Part shown: positions 8,187-17,205 of the stretch, piece after piece
Position numbering within the stretch: position 1 is the stretch's first letter
Layout: every line of letters begins with the position of its first letter
The notes under the pieces: model-generated
Told to the model about the DNA's origin: nothing
What the model saw: the letters and a program-made list of their open reading frames with translations, nothing else
Databases searched by the model: none
Assembly (NCBI RefSeq): GCF_001434465.1
Contig: NZ_AZGE01000008.1
Span: 1 to 64,000 of the forward strand
Direction of reading: 5' to 3'
DNA length: 64,000 bases
From: Limosilactobacillus oris DSM 4864
GTDB taxonomy: Bacteria > Bacillota > Bacilli > Lactobacillales > Lactobacillaceae
Translations under genes and position numbers: made by a program

Positions 8187-8233
8187 AAGCGGTGTTAATA
8201 AGACACTATCTGATATTGGGGGATTGAAAAATA

Positions 8234-10702
8234 ATGAAAGAACACAAGAAACTGTACAAGTCTGGTAAGCTATGGCTGACGGCAACGGTACTGGCAGTTG
8301 CTGCTGGTGCTACGATGACTACTACGACGGCCCACGCGGATACGACCAGTCAACCGGTCGGACAGCAGGCAAGTGACAAGGACAGTCAAATCGCTGCCTT
8401 GCAGTCCGACGCCAAACAGCAGCAGGCCACGATTAATGACGCCCAGTCCCAGCTGGCAACCCAGCAGGGGAAACTGACGGACACCCAAAAGCAGCTGGAT
8501 ACTGCCCAGGCGGACTACCAAAAGGCCCTTGCTGAACAGGATCAGGCAACCCAAAACGACCCTGACGTTCAGGCCGCCACGACTGCCGTTAACAAGGCCC
8601 AGCAGAAGGTTTCCACGGCGCAGGACGGTGCTAAGCAGGCAGCTGCGGCCTTATCAGACGCACAAACCCGGCAACAGCAGGCTAGTGATGAACTGAGCCG
8701 GGCACAGAGCGGCGGCACCCAGCAAACTGGCTTCCAGCTGCCTGATGGCTACACCCGGGAAAACTACCACAAGCTCCAGGACGCCCTGGCTGATGGCAAT
8801 ATGGATGTCCGCGATGCGTGGGACAACATGGCCGGTCAAAACTACATGAAGTTTAAGTACGTTCATAGCGCGCAGGACAAGCAGGAAGCGGTTGATCCCG
8901 CCCACCTGACGAACCAGCAAAGGATTGAAATCAGCCAGTTCGTTATCGACCTGCTCAACCCCCTGCGGGAAAAAATCGGTGCCCAGCCGTTCGTTGTCAG
9001 CCAGGGTTCCGTTGACTTAGCGCAAGCGGTGGCCGACCAGTATAATGCGGACAAGGTTTACAGCGGGCACGACTACCCGGGCTTAAACAAAGTAGAAGTT
9101 GCCAATGCCCGTGCCTTCCGGGAAGCGGTTGAAGGTCTTGATACCAGTATTAATAACATGGACGACTTGAAGGCTGCCATCTTTAGTGCCATTGATGACA
9201 TGATCTTCCACGATACGCCGGACTGGGGTCACGCGCGGACGCTGCTCGGTTTATTGAATGACACGGACCTGAATAATGAAAGCGACCCAGCGACGCAGTC
9301 CTACCTGGGAATGTCGGTCAGTGGGGACGCCACGAACGGGATGATGATTCACTTTATCCCGACCTACGATGATGTCGATGAGCTGGTAGGTACCCCGGCC
9401 CACCCGTTTGACAAGACGGTCATCAAGGAGACTAAGCAGGACAATACCGCCGCAATTAAGGCGGCTCAGGACAAGCTGGACCAGGCGAACACCGACGTCA
9501 CGAACGCTCAGCGGTCCAAGAATGGTGCTGATGACCAGCTTACCCAGGCCCAGGCAGAGTTGGCGGCTGCTGAACAATCCTTAGTGGCGGTGAAGGCCAG
9601 TGCCAGCGCCAAGACGGCTCAGCGGGTCAGTGATGCGAAGGGCCGGGTAACGGACCTGCAGGGCCAGGTTACCGGCTTGAAGGGCGCCATCGAAAAGACT
9701 AACCAGACGCTTGCGGCTGCCCAGGCCAAACTAGCCCAGGATAATCAACAGCTAGCAGAGCTCCAAAAGCCGCAAGCGCAGCCGGACAACGAAAAGTACA
9801 CGAACCTCGACCCGAGTCTGGTGGTCAAGGTTAACGTTACTGCTGGTGACACCACCATTCCGGCCCCAACGCTGGCCGCCGGTGCCTACATTAAGAATAC
9901 CGATAACGGTACTGCCTCTGCCGCGATGTTCATGGTCCTGGCACAAACGAATGGTGTCTACCCAGAAGGTACCAAGGTGGAATGGGCAGACCCTGCTAAG
10001 GTTCAAAAAGATGCTCAAACAGCTGGAACTTATGATGAAGAGGTTATCTTGGACTTCCCAGATGGGACCAAGTCCAAGGCCTTCAACGTGCCGGGTGTCT
10101 TAGTAGTTGCTGCTAAGCAGACGCCATCGACTGATCCAACGACGCCGACAGAAGCCAACCATACTTTGACGGTCCACTACTTTGAAACTATTGGCTATGC
10201 AGCTGATGGTAGGGAAATTAACAAAGAAGTTGGTAGCCAAACCTTCACCGGCAAACCGGGCGATGTCATCAGTACCGACCAAATTAAGGTTCCTGCTGGC
10301 TACAAGCTAGCCATGGATGGTGTTACTTACACGATTGGCGATAAAGACAGTACGCTTGAACAACCAGTGGTTTCCATCGAGACGCCAACTGATGACCACA
10401 ATAATGAGAATCAGCCAACAACTGGTAATCAGACTAATGGCCAATTACCAGCCGGCGCCAAGGTTGTCAACGGTCAGGTAGTTGACGCCAACGGCAACGT
10501 ATTAGCTGGCTGGATGGTTGTTAATGGTCAAGCGGTACGGAACGGGAGCACTGTTGCTGTGAACGCGGACGGCCAGGTAGCCGCATCCGCTAAGCGCTTG
10601 CCACAGACTGGTAGTAACGACAGCCTCGCACTGGCGGGCCTGGGTGCCGCTAGTCTGCTGGGAATGTTTGGCCTGGCGGGCTTGAATAAGAAACGCGGTT
10701 AA
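8234..10702 (+). CDS. LPxTG surface protein with SEC10/PgrA domain
   Basis: The protein has 822 residues. In order: a KxYKxGKxW signal peptide (MKEHKKLYKSGKLW), a Gln/Ala-rich coiled coil (about 45-160), a SEC10/PgrA surface-exclusion domain with a CAP-like core (about 170-390), a second coiled coil (about 400-510), a Rib/YPDG-like domain (about 517-625; GVYPEGTKVEW), a MucBP-like domain (about 636-710), a low-complexity stalk and the sortase signal LPQTG plus helix and KKRG. It should be covalently fixed to peptidoglycan by sortase A and act in adhesion, aggregation or donor-cell exclusion. PgrA relatives are often on conjugative plasmids; here the setting looks chromosomal. It probably answers to the LytTR regulator upstream. 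Confidence 0.9.
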   Translation: MKEHKKLYKSGKLWLTATVLAVAAGATMTTTTAHADTTSQPVGQQASDKDSQIAALQSDAKQQQATINDAQSQLATQQGKLTDTQKQLDTAQADYQKALAEQDQATQNDPDVQAATTAVNKAQQKVSTAQDGAKQAAAALSDAQTRQQQASDELSRAQSGGTQQTGFQLPDGYTRENYHKLQDALADGNMDVRDAWDNMAGQNYMKFKYVHSAQDKQEAVDPAHLTNQQRIEISQFVIDLLNPLREKIGAQPFVVSQGSVDLAQAVADQYNADKVYSGHDYPGLNKVEVANARAFREAVEGLDTSINNMDDLKAAIFSAIDDMIFHDTPDWGHARTLLGLLNDTDLNNESDPATQSYLGMSVSGDATNGMMIHFIPTYDDVDELVGTPAHPFDKTVIKETKQDNTAAIKAAQDKLDQANTDVTNAQRSKNGADDQLTQAQAELAAAEQSLVAVKASASAKTAQRVSDAKGRVTDLQGQVTGLKGAIEKTNQTLAAAQAKLAQDNQQLAELQKPQAQPDNEKYTNLDPSLVVKVNVTAGDTTIPAPTLAAGAYIKNTDNGTASAAMFMVLAQTNGVYPEGTKVEWADPAKVQKDAQTAGTYDEEVILDFPDGTKSKAFNVPGVLVVAAKQTPSTDPTTPTEANHTLTVHYFETIGYAADGREINKEVGSQTFTGKPGDVISTDQIKVPAGYKLAMDGVTYTIGDKDSTLEQPVVSIETPTDDHNNENQPTTGNQTNGQLPAGAKVVNGQVVDANGNVLAGWMVVNGQAVRNGSTVAVNADGQVAASAKRLPQTGSNDSLALAGLGAASLLGMFGLAGLNKKRG

Positions 10703-10733
10703 TGCCCCGGATAATAGATAAGAAAGCCATAAT

Positions 10734-10784
10734 AAGGGTGGTTGATGAAATCAACGTGCGATTTCGTCAACCACCTTCTTTTGT
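10734..10784 (+). terminator. Terminator of the LPQTG protein gene
   Basis: AAGGGTGGTTGATGAAATC pairs with GATTTCGTCAACCACCTT, a stem of about 17 bp followed by CTTTTG. Confidence 0.85.
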
Positions 10785-10839
10785 CCTCCTTTGCTTGTGT
10801 GCGGATTGCGATGCTGTATTATAAAGAGGAGGTGAGAAA

Positions 10840-11076
10840 ATGAATCCAGAAACGTATCAAGAGTTAACAGCATGGCTTGCGGGCCGGAAGTTTCAGTTGT
10901 TACAAGAGGGCGACGGGTACCACCTGCTTCATCGCGGGCAAACGTTGGCAATTATTACGCCGCCCGACCGCTACCAGGTGATGAATGTCGACATGACTTT
11001 TGCCGAGTGGGTCGAGTTTAACAAGTGCATTCGCAACATCCGCCACTACCTGCTGACACGGGAAACGATGAAATAA
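10840..11076 (+). CDS. Small conserved-looking protein of unknown function
   Basis: The 78-residue protein is preceded by a strong GAGGAGGTGA ribosome site. It is rich in aromatic and charged residues, has no signal peptide or membrane helix, and shows a compact alpha/beta pattern (FQLLQEGDGYHLLHRGQTLAII). I do not recognise the family. It lies 95 bp before rarA and may share its transcript. Confidence 0.6.
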   Translation: MNPETYQELTAWLAGRKFQLLQEGDGYHLLHRGQTLAIITPPDRYQVMNVDMTFAEWVEFNKCIRNIRHYLLTRETMK

Positions 11077-11171
11077 CGGGGATTACCAGGGGGTTATCAG
11101 TGGCAATTGCCTGCAACTTATCTTATTATTAGTAAGTATAAAGCTTTGCGGAATCGGAAGGGGAGGTTAAG

Positions 11172-12473
11172 ATGGCATTTAAGCAACCATTGGCCGACTT
11201 AATGCGGCCGACAACGCTAGAGCAGATGGTCGGTCAGGAGCACCTGCTGGCCCCGGGACGGCCACTGTACCAGATTATTACGGAACACCTGTCGGTCAGC
11301 CTGCTATTGTGGGGACCGCCGGGCTCGGGGAAGACGACCCTGGCCTACGTGATGTCGCAGACCCTCCAGTTGCCCTTTGAAAAATTTAACGCGTCGATTC
11401 AAAACAAAAGCCAGCTGCAAAAGCTCGTTGACGCCCACCCGGACGAGAGTTTCGTCCTCCTGCTCGATGAAATTCACCGGCTGACCAAGCCCCTCCAGGA
11501 CTACCTGCTTCCCTACCTGGAGAATGGGCACATCCTCTTAGTTGGGACGACAACCGAAAACCCGATCATGGCAATCCAGCCGGCCATTCGTTCCCGCAGC
11601 CAAATCTTTGAGTTTTACCCGATCAGCGCCAAGGAAATTGAACCGGTGCTGGTCCGGGCCGCCACAGAACACCTGGGCTTCACGCTGACGGCAGAGCAGG
11701 CCCACGCGATTGCCAACAGCGGCAACGGGGATGTCCGGGTTTCGCTGAATATCCTAGACACCCTGCACGCGATGCACCCGAAGGAACTGACAATGAAGGA
11801 GATCGAGGACTTTGCCCGCAACCAGCACTTTGCCTTTGATAAGGACGCAACTAAGCACTACGATTACCTGTCAGCCTTTCAGGATTCGATCGAAGGTTCT
11901 GATGCCGACGCGGCCCTCTACTACCTGGCAGTCATCCTGAAATCCGGGGACCTGGAGTCGGTAGTGCGGCGGCTCAAGGACTCCGCGGCCCTGGACGTGG
12001 GCTTAGCGGACCCGGCCCGGGCGACCCAGGTAATTACCCTGGCGAATACCGCCCTGGAAATCGGCCTGCCCCGGGCCTCGACCCATGTAGCGATGGCAAC
12101 CATCCTGCTGGCGGTGGCACCCCGGTCTGATTCGGCCATGCAGGCTTACTACCAGGCGGCCAAGGACGCCGAGCACCCGACCAACCACCCGATGCCGAAG
12201 TATTTGCAGGACTCCCACTACCAGGGAGCGGCCAAGTTGCGGGGCGCGGGGGTAATGCAGAACATGTTTGACCTGCCGCACAAGATTGCCCGGCAGGAGT
12301 ACCTTCCAAAGGACCTGGTGGGCAAACACTACTACGTACCGGCGCCGAACCAGGCGGAACAGAAGCTTTACGCACAGTACCAAGCGTTATTCAAGTACAT
12401 CTACCAGCAGCCCTTTATCCCAACTGAGTTTGCTGACCACTTTGAGCACTTCACGAGCAGCCATATTAAGTAG
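11172..12473 (+). CDS. rarA: Replication-associated recombination protein A (RarA/MgsA), AAA+ ATPase
   Basis: The 433-residue protein is full length for the RarA/Mgs1/WRNIP1 family. It has Walker A GPPGSGKT (residues 48-55), Walker B LLLDEIHR (about 97-104), a sensor-1 GTTTENP, then the C-terminal helical and tetramerisation region (LYYLAVILKSGDLESVVRRL; GAGVMQNMFDLPHK). RarA acts at stalled replication forks as a clamp-loader-like ATPase. The start has a GGGAGG ribosome site. Typical housekeeping gene. Confidence 0.93.
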   Translation: MAFKQPLADLMRPTTLEQMVGQEHLLAPGRPLYQIITEHLSVSLLLWGPPGSGKTTLAYVMSQTLQLPFEKFNASIQNKSQLQKLVDAHPDESFVLLLDEIHRLTKPLQDYLLPYLENGHILLVGTTTENPIMAIQPAIRSRSQIFEFYPISAKEIEPVLVRAATEHLGFTLTAEQAHAIANSGNGDVRVSLNILDTLHAMHPKELTMKEIEDFARNQHFAFDKDATKHYDYLSAFQDSIEGSDADAALYYLAVILKSGDLESVVRRLKDSAALDVGLADPARATQVITLANTALEIGLPRASTHVAMATILLAVAPRSDSAMQAYYQAAKDAEHPTNHPMPKYLQDSHYQGAAKLRGAGVMQNMFDLPHKIARQEYLPKDLVGKHYYVPAPNQAEQKLYAQYQALFKYIYQQPFIPTEFADHFEHFTSSHIK

Positions 12474-12504
12474 GGCGGTGGGGGCTGAACCGCTCCTAGT
12501 CAGC

Positions 12505-12554
12505 TTGCGGCCGCGGTTAGTCCGTGTATAATGGGGAACTGGAAAATACCAGTT
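12505..12554 (+). promoter_or_regulatory. Promoter with palindromic operator for the MFS gene
   Basis: TTGCGG (12505-12510), a 16-bp spacer and TATAAT (12527-12532) form a good sigma-A promoter. Just downstream, AACTGG (12537-12542) and CCAGTT (12549-12554) form an inverted repeat around AAAATA, placed on the expected transcription start. This is a classic repressor position; the repressor is not in the vicinity. Confidence 0.6.
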
Positions 12555-12576
12555 ACAATGAGGTGGAGATTACAAA

Positions 12577-13761
12577 TTGAATAACGTAGATAAACACGCA
12601 GTTGCCAAGCGCTGGGGGACGTTTGCGCTGCTGTACCTTGGTTACATGTTGCTGTTTGCCGACCGGACCGTCATGAACATTTCGCTGGCCTACATCGGCA
12701 AGGACTTTCACGTGGGGGCGGCCGCGCTAGGGACCACGGCCAGCGCCTTCTTCCTCGGCTACACGCTGATGCAGATTCCGGGCGGCTACTTGACCGACCG
12801 TTTTGGCAGTAAACGACTGATTATCATTTCACTGCTGGCCTGGTCGCTATTGACGATGGTAACTGGCTGGGCCTGGTCGCTGGTCGCCCTGATTGCCATT
12901 CGTTTCCTATTTGGAATTGCGGAGGGGCCGTACCCTTCGGCCGCGTTGAAGCGGATTTCTGAGAATTATGATAAGAGTGAAAAGTTGCAGGCCACTTCGG
13001 CCTTGATTTCATCGAATTACGCCGGGGCGGCAGTGGCACCCCTGCTGATCGTGCCGATTATCGCCAGTGCCGGCTGGCGAAACGCCTTCGTTTGGCTTGG
13101 CGTGATCGGCCTGGTTGTGCTGGTCGCCTACTACCTGGTGGAACGGCCGATCAAACAGGCGGCGACGAGCGGAGCCCAGCGGCCGAAGATCGAGTGGCGC
13201 AACATCGACTCGCGGGTCTGGGTGTTCGTGGTCATCGGCTTGGCGCTGAACATCATCACCAAGGGGCTGGAGACCTGGATGCCGGTCTACTTCCTGCAGG
13301 CGCGGGGGATTAACCTCAAGAACCTGACCTGGCTGGTGCCGCTGCCGGTGATTTCAGGCGGAATTGCCGCCCTGATTTCCGGCTTCGTGATGGTCCACTG
13401 GTTCAAGGGGCGGGAGCGCTGGATGATCAGCATTGCGTCCTTTTTGACCCTGGCCTTCATGTTCGGCCTGTTTAAGTCCTCGTCGCTGGTCGCGGTGGTC
13501 ATTTTTGACGTGCTGATTTACTTTGTGAAGTCCCTGGCCTTTACCGGGATTTTCAGCTTTACCGCCCAGATCTTGAGCGAGCAGACCTATGGCTCGTCGA
13601 TCGGGATTGTCAACTTTGGCGGCCAGCTGGGCGGCTTCATCGGGCCGCTGCTGATCGGCTGGCTCGTCCAGTTTGCCGGTTCCTACTCAGCGGCCTTCCT
13701 CGGCCTGGTTATCAGTGCCTTGGTTGCCGCGGTCGCCTGTTTGTTTATTCGGAAAAAATAG
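12577..13761 (+). CDS. MFS transporter, anion:cation symporter (sugar acid) type
   Basis: The 394-residue protein has about 12 membrane helices. The DRTVMNISLAYIGKDF segment near the first helix and the GGYLTDRFGSKR loop (between helices 2 and 3) are typical of the ACS family, which carries hexuronates, galactonate, glucarate and similar organic anions with protons. It is read from TTG behind GAGGTGGAGA. The substrate cannot be fixed and no catabolic genes for sugar acids are adjacent. A palindromic operator lies on its promoter. Confidence 0.8.
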   Translation: MNNVDKHAVAKRWGTFALLYLGYMLLFADRTVMNISLAYIGKDFHVGAAALGTTASAFFLGYTLMQIPGGYLTDRFGSKRLIIISLLAWSLLTMVTGWAWSLVALIAIRFLFGIAEGPYPSAALKRISENYDKSEKLQATSALISSNYAGAAVAPLLIVPIIASAGWRNAFVWLGVIGLVVLVAYYLVERPIKQAATSGAQRPKIEWRNIDSRVWVFVVIGLALNIITKGLETWMPVYFLQARGINLKNLTWLVPLPVISGGIAALISGFVMVHWFKGRERWMISIASFLTLAFMFGLFKSSSLVAVVIFDVLIYFVKSLAFTGIFSFTAQILSEQTYGSSIGIVNFGGQLGGFIGPLLIGWLVQFAGSYSAAFLGLVISALVAAVACLFIRKK

Positions 13762-13776
13762 GCAGGAGGCATTATA

Positions 13777-13908
13777 ATGGCAAAACCAACTGAGAAGGTC
13801 CCGGCAACCATTGAAGAGCTGTTCGAGAATTGGCATGGTAAATATCAGATGCCCACAGATTTAAAGGGATGGCAGTCTATGGGAGCCGTGGGAAAAGAAT
13901 TGTGGTAG
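13777..13908 (+). CDS. Orphan MazE/AbrB-type antitoxin tail (43 residues)
   Basis: A short ORF with its own GGCAGGAGG ribosome site encodes 43 residues ending in VGKELW. That closing motif (VGKEIW/VGKELW) is characteristic of the toxin-binding C terminus of MazE/AbrB-fold antitoxins in Firmicutes. The DNA-binding swapped-hairpin domain that normally precedes it is absent, and no toxin gene follows. It is either a decayed antitoxin that acquired a start or a stand-alone toxin-neutralising peptide. It lies 15 bp after the MFS gene and may be co-transcribed. Confidence 0.5.
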   Translation: MAKPTEKVPATIEELFENWHGKYQMPTDLKGWQSMGAVGKELW

Positions 13909-13930
13909 ATTCCTAATTTAATCGCAACTA

Positions 13931-13976
13931 GAAAAAGCCATTGGTGGCGGTACGAACCGTTTGCCAATGGCTTTTC
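13931..13976. terminator. Bidirectional terminator
   Basis: AAAAAGCCATTGG pairs with CCAATGGCTTTT. It serves the plus-strand antitoxin-like ORF and the convergent glutaminase gene. Confidence 0.85.
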
Positions 13977-13984
13977 AGTTATTC

Positions 13985-14905
13985 TTAATACTTAAAAATA
14001 TCCAGTTTCAGTTCCCTGCTAATCATTTCCAGCAGGGCCAAGCCGGCGACACTGTTGCCGACCGGGTTGAGGGCCGGGCTGAAAATGCCGATCCCACAGT
14101 GGCTCGGGGCCGCAGCAACGAGGCCGCCACCGACACCGCTCTTCGTTGGCACGCCGATTTGGACCGAGTAAGTCCCCGATTCGGTGTACAGACCGGTGGT
14201 CATCATTACCGACTTGGTATAGGTTGCGGCCTGGCTTGAAATAAGCCGTTCACCATTCCACGGGGCTACCCCGTCGTTTGCCAGCACGGCCCCCAGGTTA
14301 GCGAGGCTTTCGCAGGTGACCATCATCGAGCACTGGCGGAAGTAGGTGTCGAGGCTGGTCGTGACGTCGTTGTTGAGGCTTCCCCGGGCCTTAAGGTAGT
14401 AGGCTAGCGACCGGTTACGGTCCCCGGTGGCCAGCTCCGAACGGTAAATTTCATGGTCCAGCGTAATCCCCGGGTCGTTGCAGATTTCCCGGCTAAAGGC
14501 CAGAATCCGCTCGAATGGCGACTGGCCGTCCCGCCCTTCAATCAGTGAGGAGATCAGGATCGCCCCGCTATTGACAAAGGGGTTAAGCGGGCGGCTTTCT
14601 CCCGTGATTTCCATGTTCAGGATGGTGTCAAAGGGGAAGCCGGTCTGCCGGGTCCCAACTTGGGAGCTGACCGCTTCCAGGCCCAGCTGGTCAATCGCGT
14701 AGAGCAGTGCGATCACCTTCGACACGCTTTCAATGGCGAAACGGACTTGGGACGCTCCGGCCTGTTCCTTGCGGTCGGTGGTGACGTCAAAGAGGCAGAC
14801 CCCCAGCTGGTACGGGTTGACGTTAGCGAGGGCGGGAATATAGGTTGCCACGTGCCCCTCGTCGATTTTGCTCCAGCATTCATGAATTGCGTTTTTAAGA
14901 TCCAT
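13985..14905 (-). CDS. glsA: Glutaminase A
   Basis: The 306-residue protein is the standard size for bacterial glutaminase A. This is a serine-dependent enzyme of the beta-lactamase-like fold that hydrolyses L-glutamine to glutamate and ammonia. The SxxK motif is seen as ESVSKV (Ser60, Lys63). Other family signatures are RPLNPFVNSGAI, a central NRSLAYYLK block and the closing TKSGVGGGLVA. The ATG at 14905 is favoured over a TTG at 14908 because of the GGGGGAG ribosome site. In lactobacilli glutaminase contributes to acid tolerance. Monocistronic. Confidence 0.93.
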   Translation of the reverse strand: MDLKNAIHECWSKIDEGHVATYIPALANVNPYQLGVCLFDVTTDRKEQAGASQVRFAIESVSKVIALLYAIDQLGLEAVSSQVGTRQTGFPFDTILNMEITGESRPLNPFVNSGAILISSLIEGRDGQSPFERILAFSREICNDPGITLDHEIYRSELATGDRNRSLAYYLKARGSLNNDVTTSLDTYFRQCSMMVTCESLANLGAVLANDGVAPWNGERLISSQAATYTKSVMMTTGLYTESGTYSVQIGVPTKSGVGGGLVAAAPSHCGIGIFSPALNPVGNSVAGLALLEMISRELKLDIFKY

Positions 14906-14975
14906 CAAAACTCCCCCTGCGTCAGATAATTGCTAAATATATAATAGTCGAAAACATCCCGGGTCGCAAAATGTC

Positions 14976-15818
14976 CTAAAGCTCGATCACCCGGACCGTT
15001 CGTTTCCACTGGGCGGCGAAGGTGGGGGCCTGCCACTCGTCATGGCGCTTCTTATGGACCCCGACCGCCTGGTTAAAGTAGGTCAGGCCGTTGCGGGTCA
15101 GCGGGGGATGAACCCCGTGGACGTGCCCGTAGAAGACCGTTTTGACGTTGGGGTAGCTTTCCAGAAGCCGGCCCAGGCGGTTGCTGCCGAGCATGGCGTT
15201 AATCATCTGGTAGAAGCGTTCCATCCGGGCCGTCTTGTTGATTCCCACCGGCTTCGGTGCAAGCAGGTGCTGGCAGGGGACGAAGTGGGTGAGAAAGAGG
15301 CCCCGCTTGTGGTCGCGCTGGGCTTGGTCGAGCAGGACCCTGGTTTGCTGGAGGACCCGGTCCATTCGTGCCTGGTCGGTTTCGTGCTGGTCGATCGAGC
15401 CGTCGAGCCAGTAGACCTTCTTCCAGGCCTCCACGGCGGCCGGCTGCTGGTAATAAGAAGAGAAGGAGTAGTCATACCAGCCGTTGTTGCCAATCAGGCG
15501 CCAGTCGCTGCCGGGCAGGTCCACGGCGCGGTTGTGCAGGTAGCGTGGATCAGCGGTGTGTTCAGCCTGGTCGGCAGTCACGTGGTTGAGCAGGTCGTGG
15601 TTGCCCAGGATGTAGTAGATTTTGGTTTGCGGCACCCGGGCTTGCAAGCGGGCAAAGTAGTCGCGGGTCTTAAGGTAGTCGTTGAAGAGGTCCCCCGCAA
15701 AGAGGTAGTAGTCAACCGACCGTCGGCGTAGCCAGTCAGCCTGTAAATCCAGGGCAGTGTCAACGGGCACCCGGTTGACGTCCAGGTGGTTGTCACTGCT
15801 AACGGCAATTTTCATCAT
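14976..15818 (-). CDS. Calcineurin-like metallophosphoesterase
   Basis: The 280-residue protein carries the full set of metal-binding motifs: DNH near residue 9, AGDLFND, GNHD, a later His in FLTHFVP, and GHVHG near residue 240. It should be a di-metal hydrolase acting on phosphoester bonds. The substrate, whether nucleotide, nucleic acid or phospholipid, cannot be inferred. The GGGAGGTG ribosome site supports the start. It stands alone between glsA and the repeat-controlled ATPase locus. Confidence 0.85.
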   Translation of the reverse strand: MMKIAVSSDNHLDVNRVPVDTALDLQADWLRRRSVDYYLFAGDLFNDYLKTRDYFARLQARVPQTKIYYILGNHDLLNHVTADQAEHTADPRYLHNRAVDLPGSDWRLIGNNGWYDYSFSSYYQQPAAVEAWKKVYWLDGSIDQHETDQARMDRVLQQTRVLLDQAQRDHKRGLFLTHFVPCQHLLAPKPVGINKTARMERFYQMINAMLGSNRLGRLLESYPNVKTVFYGHVHGVHPPLTRNGLTYFNQAVGVHKKRHDEWQAPTFAAQWKRTVRVIEL

Positions 15819-15909
15819 TATTCACCTCCCGGAATAATCATGCCAAGCAGCGGGAAAAAGGTCAAGATACACGACGGGAACAATCTGCTGGCGTTTTTTA
15901 TTCAATGAA

Positions 15910-15996
15910 GATCTAAAGAGATATAAAACTTGCGGGAAGATATAAACAGATATAAAATGAAATGGTAAATATAAACGGATATAAAACGGAGGCGGG
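15910..15996 (+). repeat. Three tandem 29-bp repeats (operator-like)
   Basis: The motif GATATAAA(A)C, or a close variant, starts at 15910, 15920, 15939, 15949, 15968 and 15978. That makes three pairs, each pair offset by 10 bp (one helical turn) and repeated with an exact 29-bp period. The last unit ends at the ribosome site of the ATPase gene at 16001. Such regularity suggests cooperative binding of a regulator or the ATPase itself, either as an operator or as a nucleation site. Confidence 0.75.
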
Positions 15997-16000
15997 CCGA

Positions 16001-17101
16001 ATGAACAATCCTTTTAACCCGAGTTTTGGGATGCAGCCAACGGTACTATTGGACCGTGAGCAGACCTTAGAAACCCTCGTTGGTGACATTAAAGCAATGA
16101 ATACTCCTTACCGGACCACCCTGGTTTACGGGGTGCGAGGGGTCGGCAAAACGGTTTTTATGAACGCGGTTGGTAATCGTCTAGCGGAGGATCCGCACTG
16201 GCTAGCAATTCACCTCATCATTGGTGACAACATGGTGAGCCGGCTGACGGAACTGCTTTACCAGCAGGCGACGAGCAAGGTGCAAAAGCTGTTTAACGGA
16301 ATTGCTGGTGTCGATATTAATATTGCTGGAGTTGGGGTCAAATTTGACCTCAGCAACGGGCAGACGTCGAACTACCAGTATTTATTGATGCAAATGCTGC
16401 AAATCCTCAAACGGGAGGGCCAGCACGTGTTGGTAATGATTGACGAGGCGCAGGATACACCGGGGATGGTGGAGCTGGCATCGGTTTACCAGGTAATGAT
16501 TAGTCAGGGCCTGCCGATCAGCATTATCATGACCGGACTCCCCAAGAATGTTCAGGAGCTGCAAAACAACCATGTTTTGACCTTCCTCCTGCGGAGCGGC
16601 CGCGTGGACCTGTTGCCGTTAAATTACTTTGACATCCGTGCCCAGTACCAGCGGGAGCTTAGCAAGCGGGACCCGCAGATTGCGCCCGCAACTGTCCGGC
16701 GGGCTGCGTTGCTGGCCGATGGTTATGCCTATGCCTTTCAGCTGCTGGGCTTCCTGCTCTGGCGGGCACCAGCCGAACACATTACCGAGCAGACGGTTGA
16801 TGAGGTGCTGCCTGAATACCAGGCGCAGTTAAGCCGCAACGCGTATAGCAAGATGCTGGAAGAGCTGTCGACGGTCGACCAGCAGTTTGTCATTGCGATG
16901 GCGAAGGCGCCAGACTATCCGGTTTCTACGACCTACCTGGGTAGGGTATTGGATAAAAAGCCTGGCTACATTGGAGTGTACCGGCGGCGGTTAATCGATA
17001 GTCAGATCATCACCACGGCTGGTTTCGGCCAGGTTAAGTTTGCCTTCCCGCTATTTAAGGAATTCCTGCTCCAAGACGGGCAGTACCTGGTGGGGCTTTA
17101 G
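16001..17101 (+). CDS. AAA/STAND-like ATP-binding protein
   Basis: The protein has 366 residues from the ATG at 16001 (AACGGAGG ribosome site); an in-frame upstream extension to 15962 lies inside the repeats and is unlikely. It has Walker A VYGVRGVGKT (residues 42-51), Walker B VLVMIDEAQD (about 142-151), a sensor-like SIIMTGLP, and a C-terminal winged-helix-like region (YIGVYRRRLIDSQIITTAGFGQ). This is the plan of Orc1/Cdc6-like and TniB/ExeA-like ATPases, which bind DNA or partner proteins. Its function is unknown. The 29-bp repeats immediately upstream and the large unknown protein downstream suggest one locus. Confidence 0.8.
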   Translation: MNNPFNPSFGMQPTVLLDREQTLETLVGDIKAMNTPYRTTLVYGVRGVGKTVFMNAVGNRLAEDPHWLAIHLIIGDNMVSRLTELLYQQATSKVQKLFNGIAGVDINIAGVGVKFDLSNGQTSNYQYLLMQMLQILKREGQHVLVMIDEAQDTPGMVELASVYQVMISQGLPISIIMTGLPKNVQELQNNHVLTFLLRSGRVDLLPLNYFDIRAQYQRELSKRDPQIAPATVRRAALLADGYAYAFQLLGFLLWRAPAEHITEQTVDEVLPEYQAQLSRNAYSKMLEELSTVDQQFVIAMAKAPDYPVSTTYLGRVLDKKPGYIGVYRRRLIDSQIITTAGFGQVKFAFPLFKEFLLQDGQYLVGL

Positions 17102-17151
17102 GGAAAATGGACACCAGCGTCGGCTTGCCGAAAGCGGCCCAATGCTTTATT

Positions 17152-17176
17152 CTGGTATAAACGAAAACGGTACCAG
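17152..17176 (+). promoter_or_regulatory. Inverted repeat before the 617-residue protein
   Basis: CTGGTA (17152-17157) and TACCAG (17171-17176) flank TAAACGAAAACGG. The centre shares TATAAACG and AAAACGG with the 29-bp repeats at 15910-15996, so both genes may answer to one factor. Confidence 0.45.
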
Positions 17177-17205
17177 TACGATTAAATGAGGGGGAACATC
17201 ACTTT

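Noticed and set aside
15910-15996. The 29-bp repeats as plasmid iterons or a CRISPR array.
   Set aside because: Spacing is too tight for CRISPR spacers, no cas genes exist, and no replication initiator or partition genes are near; the ATPase is not a Rep protein.
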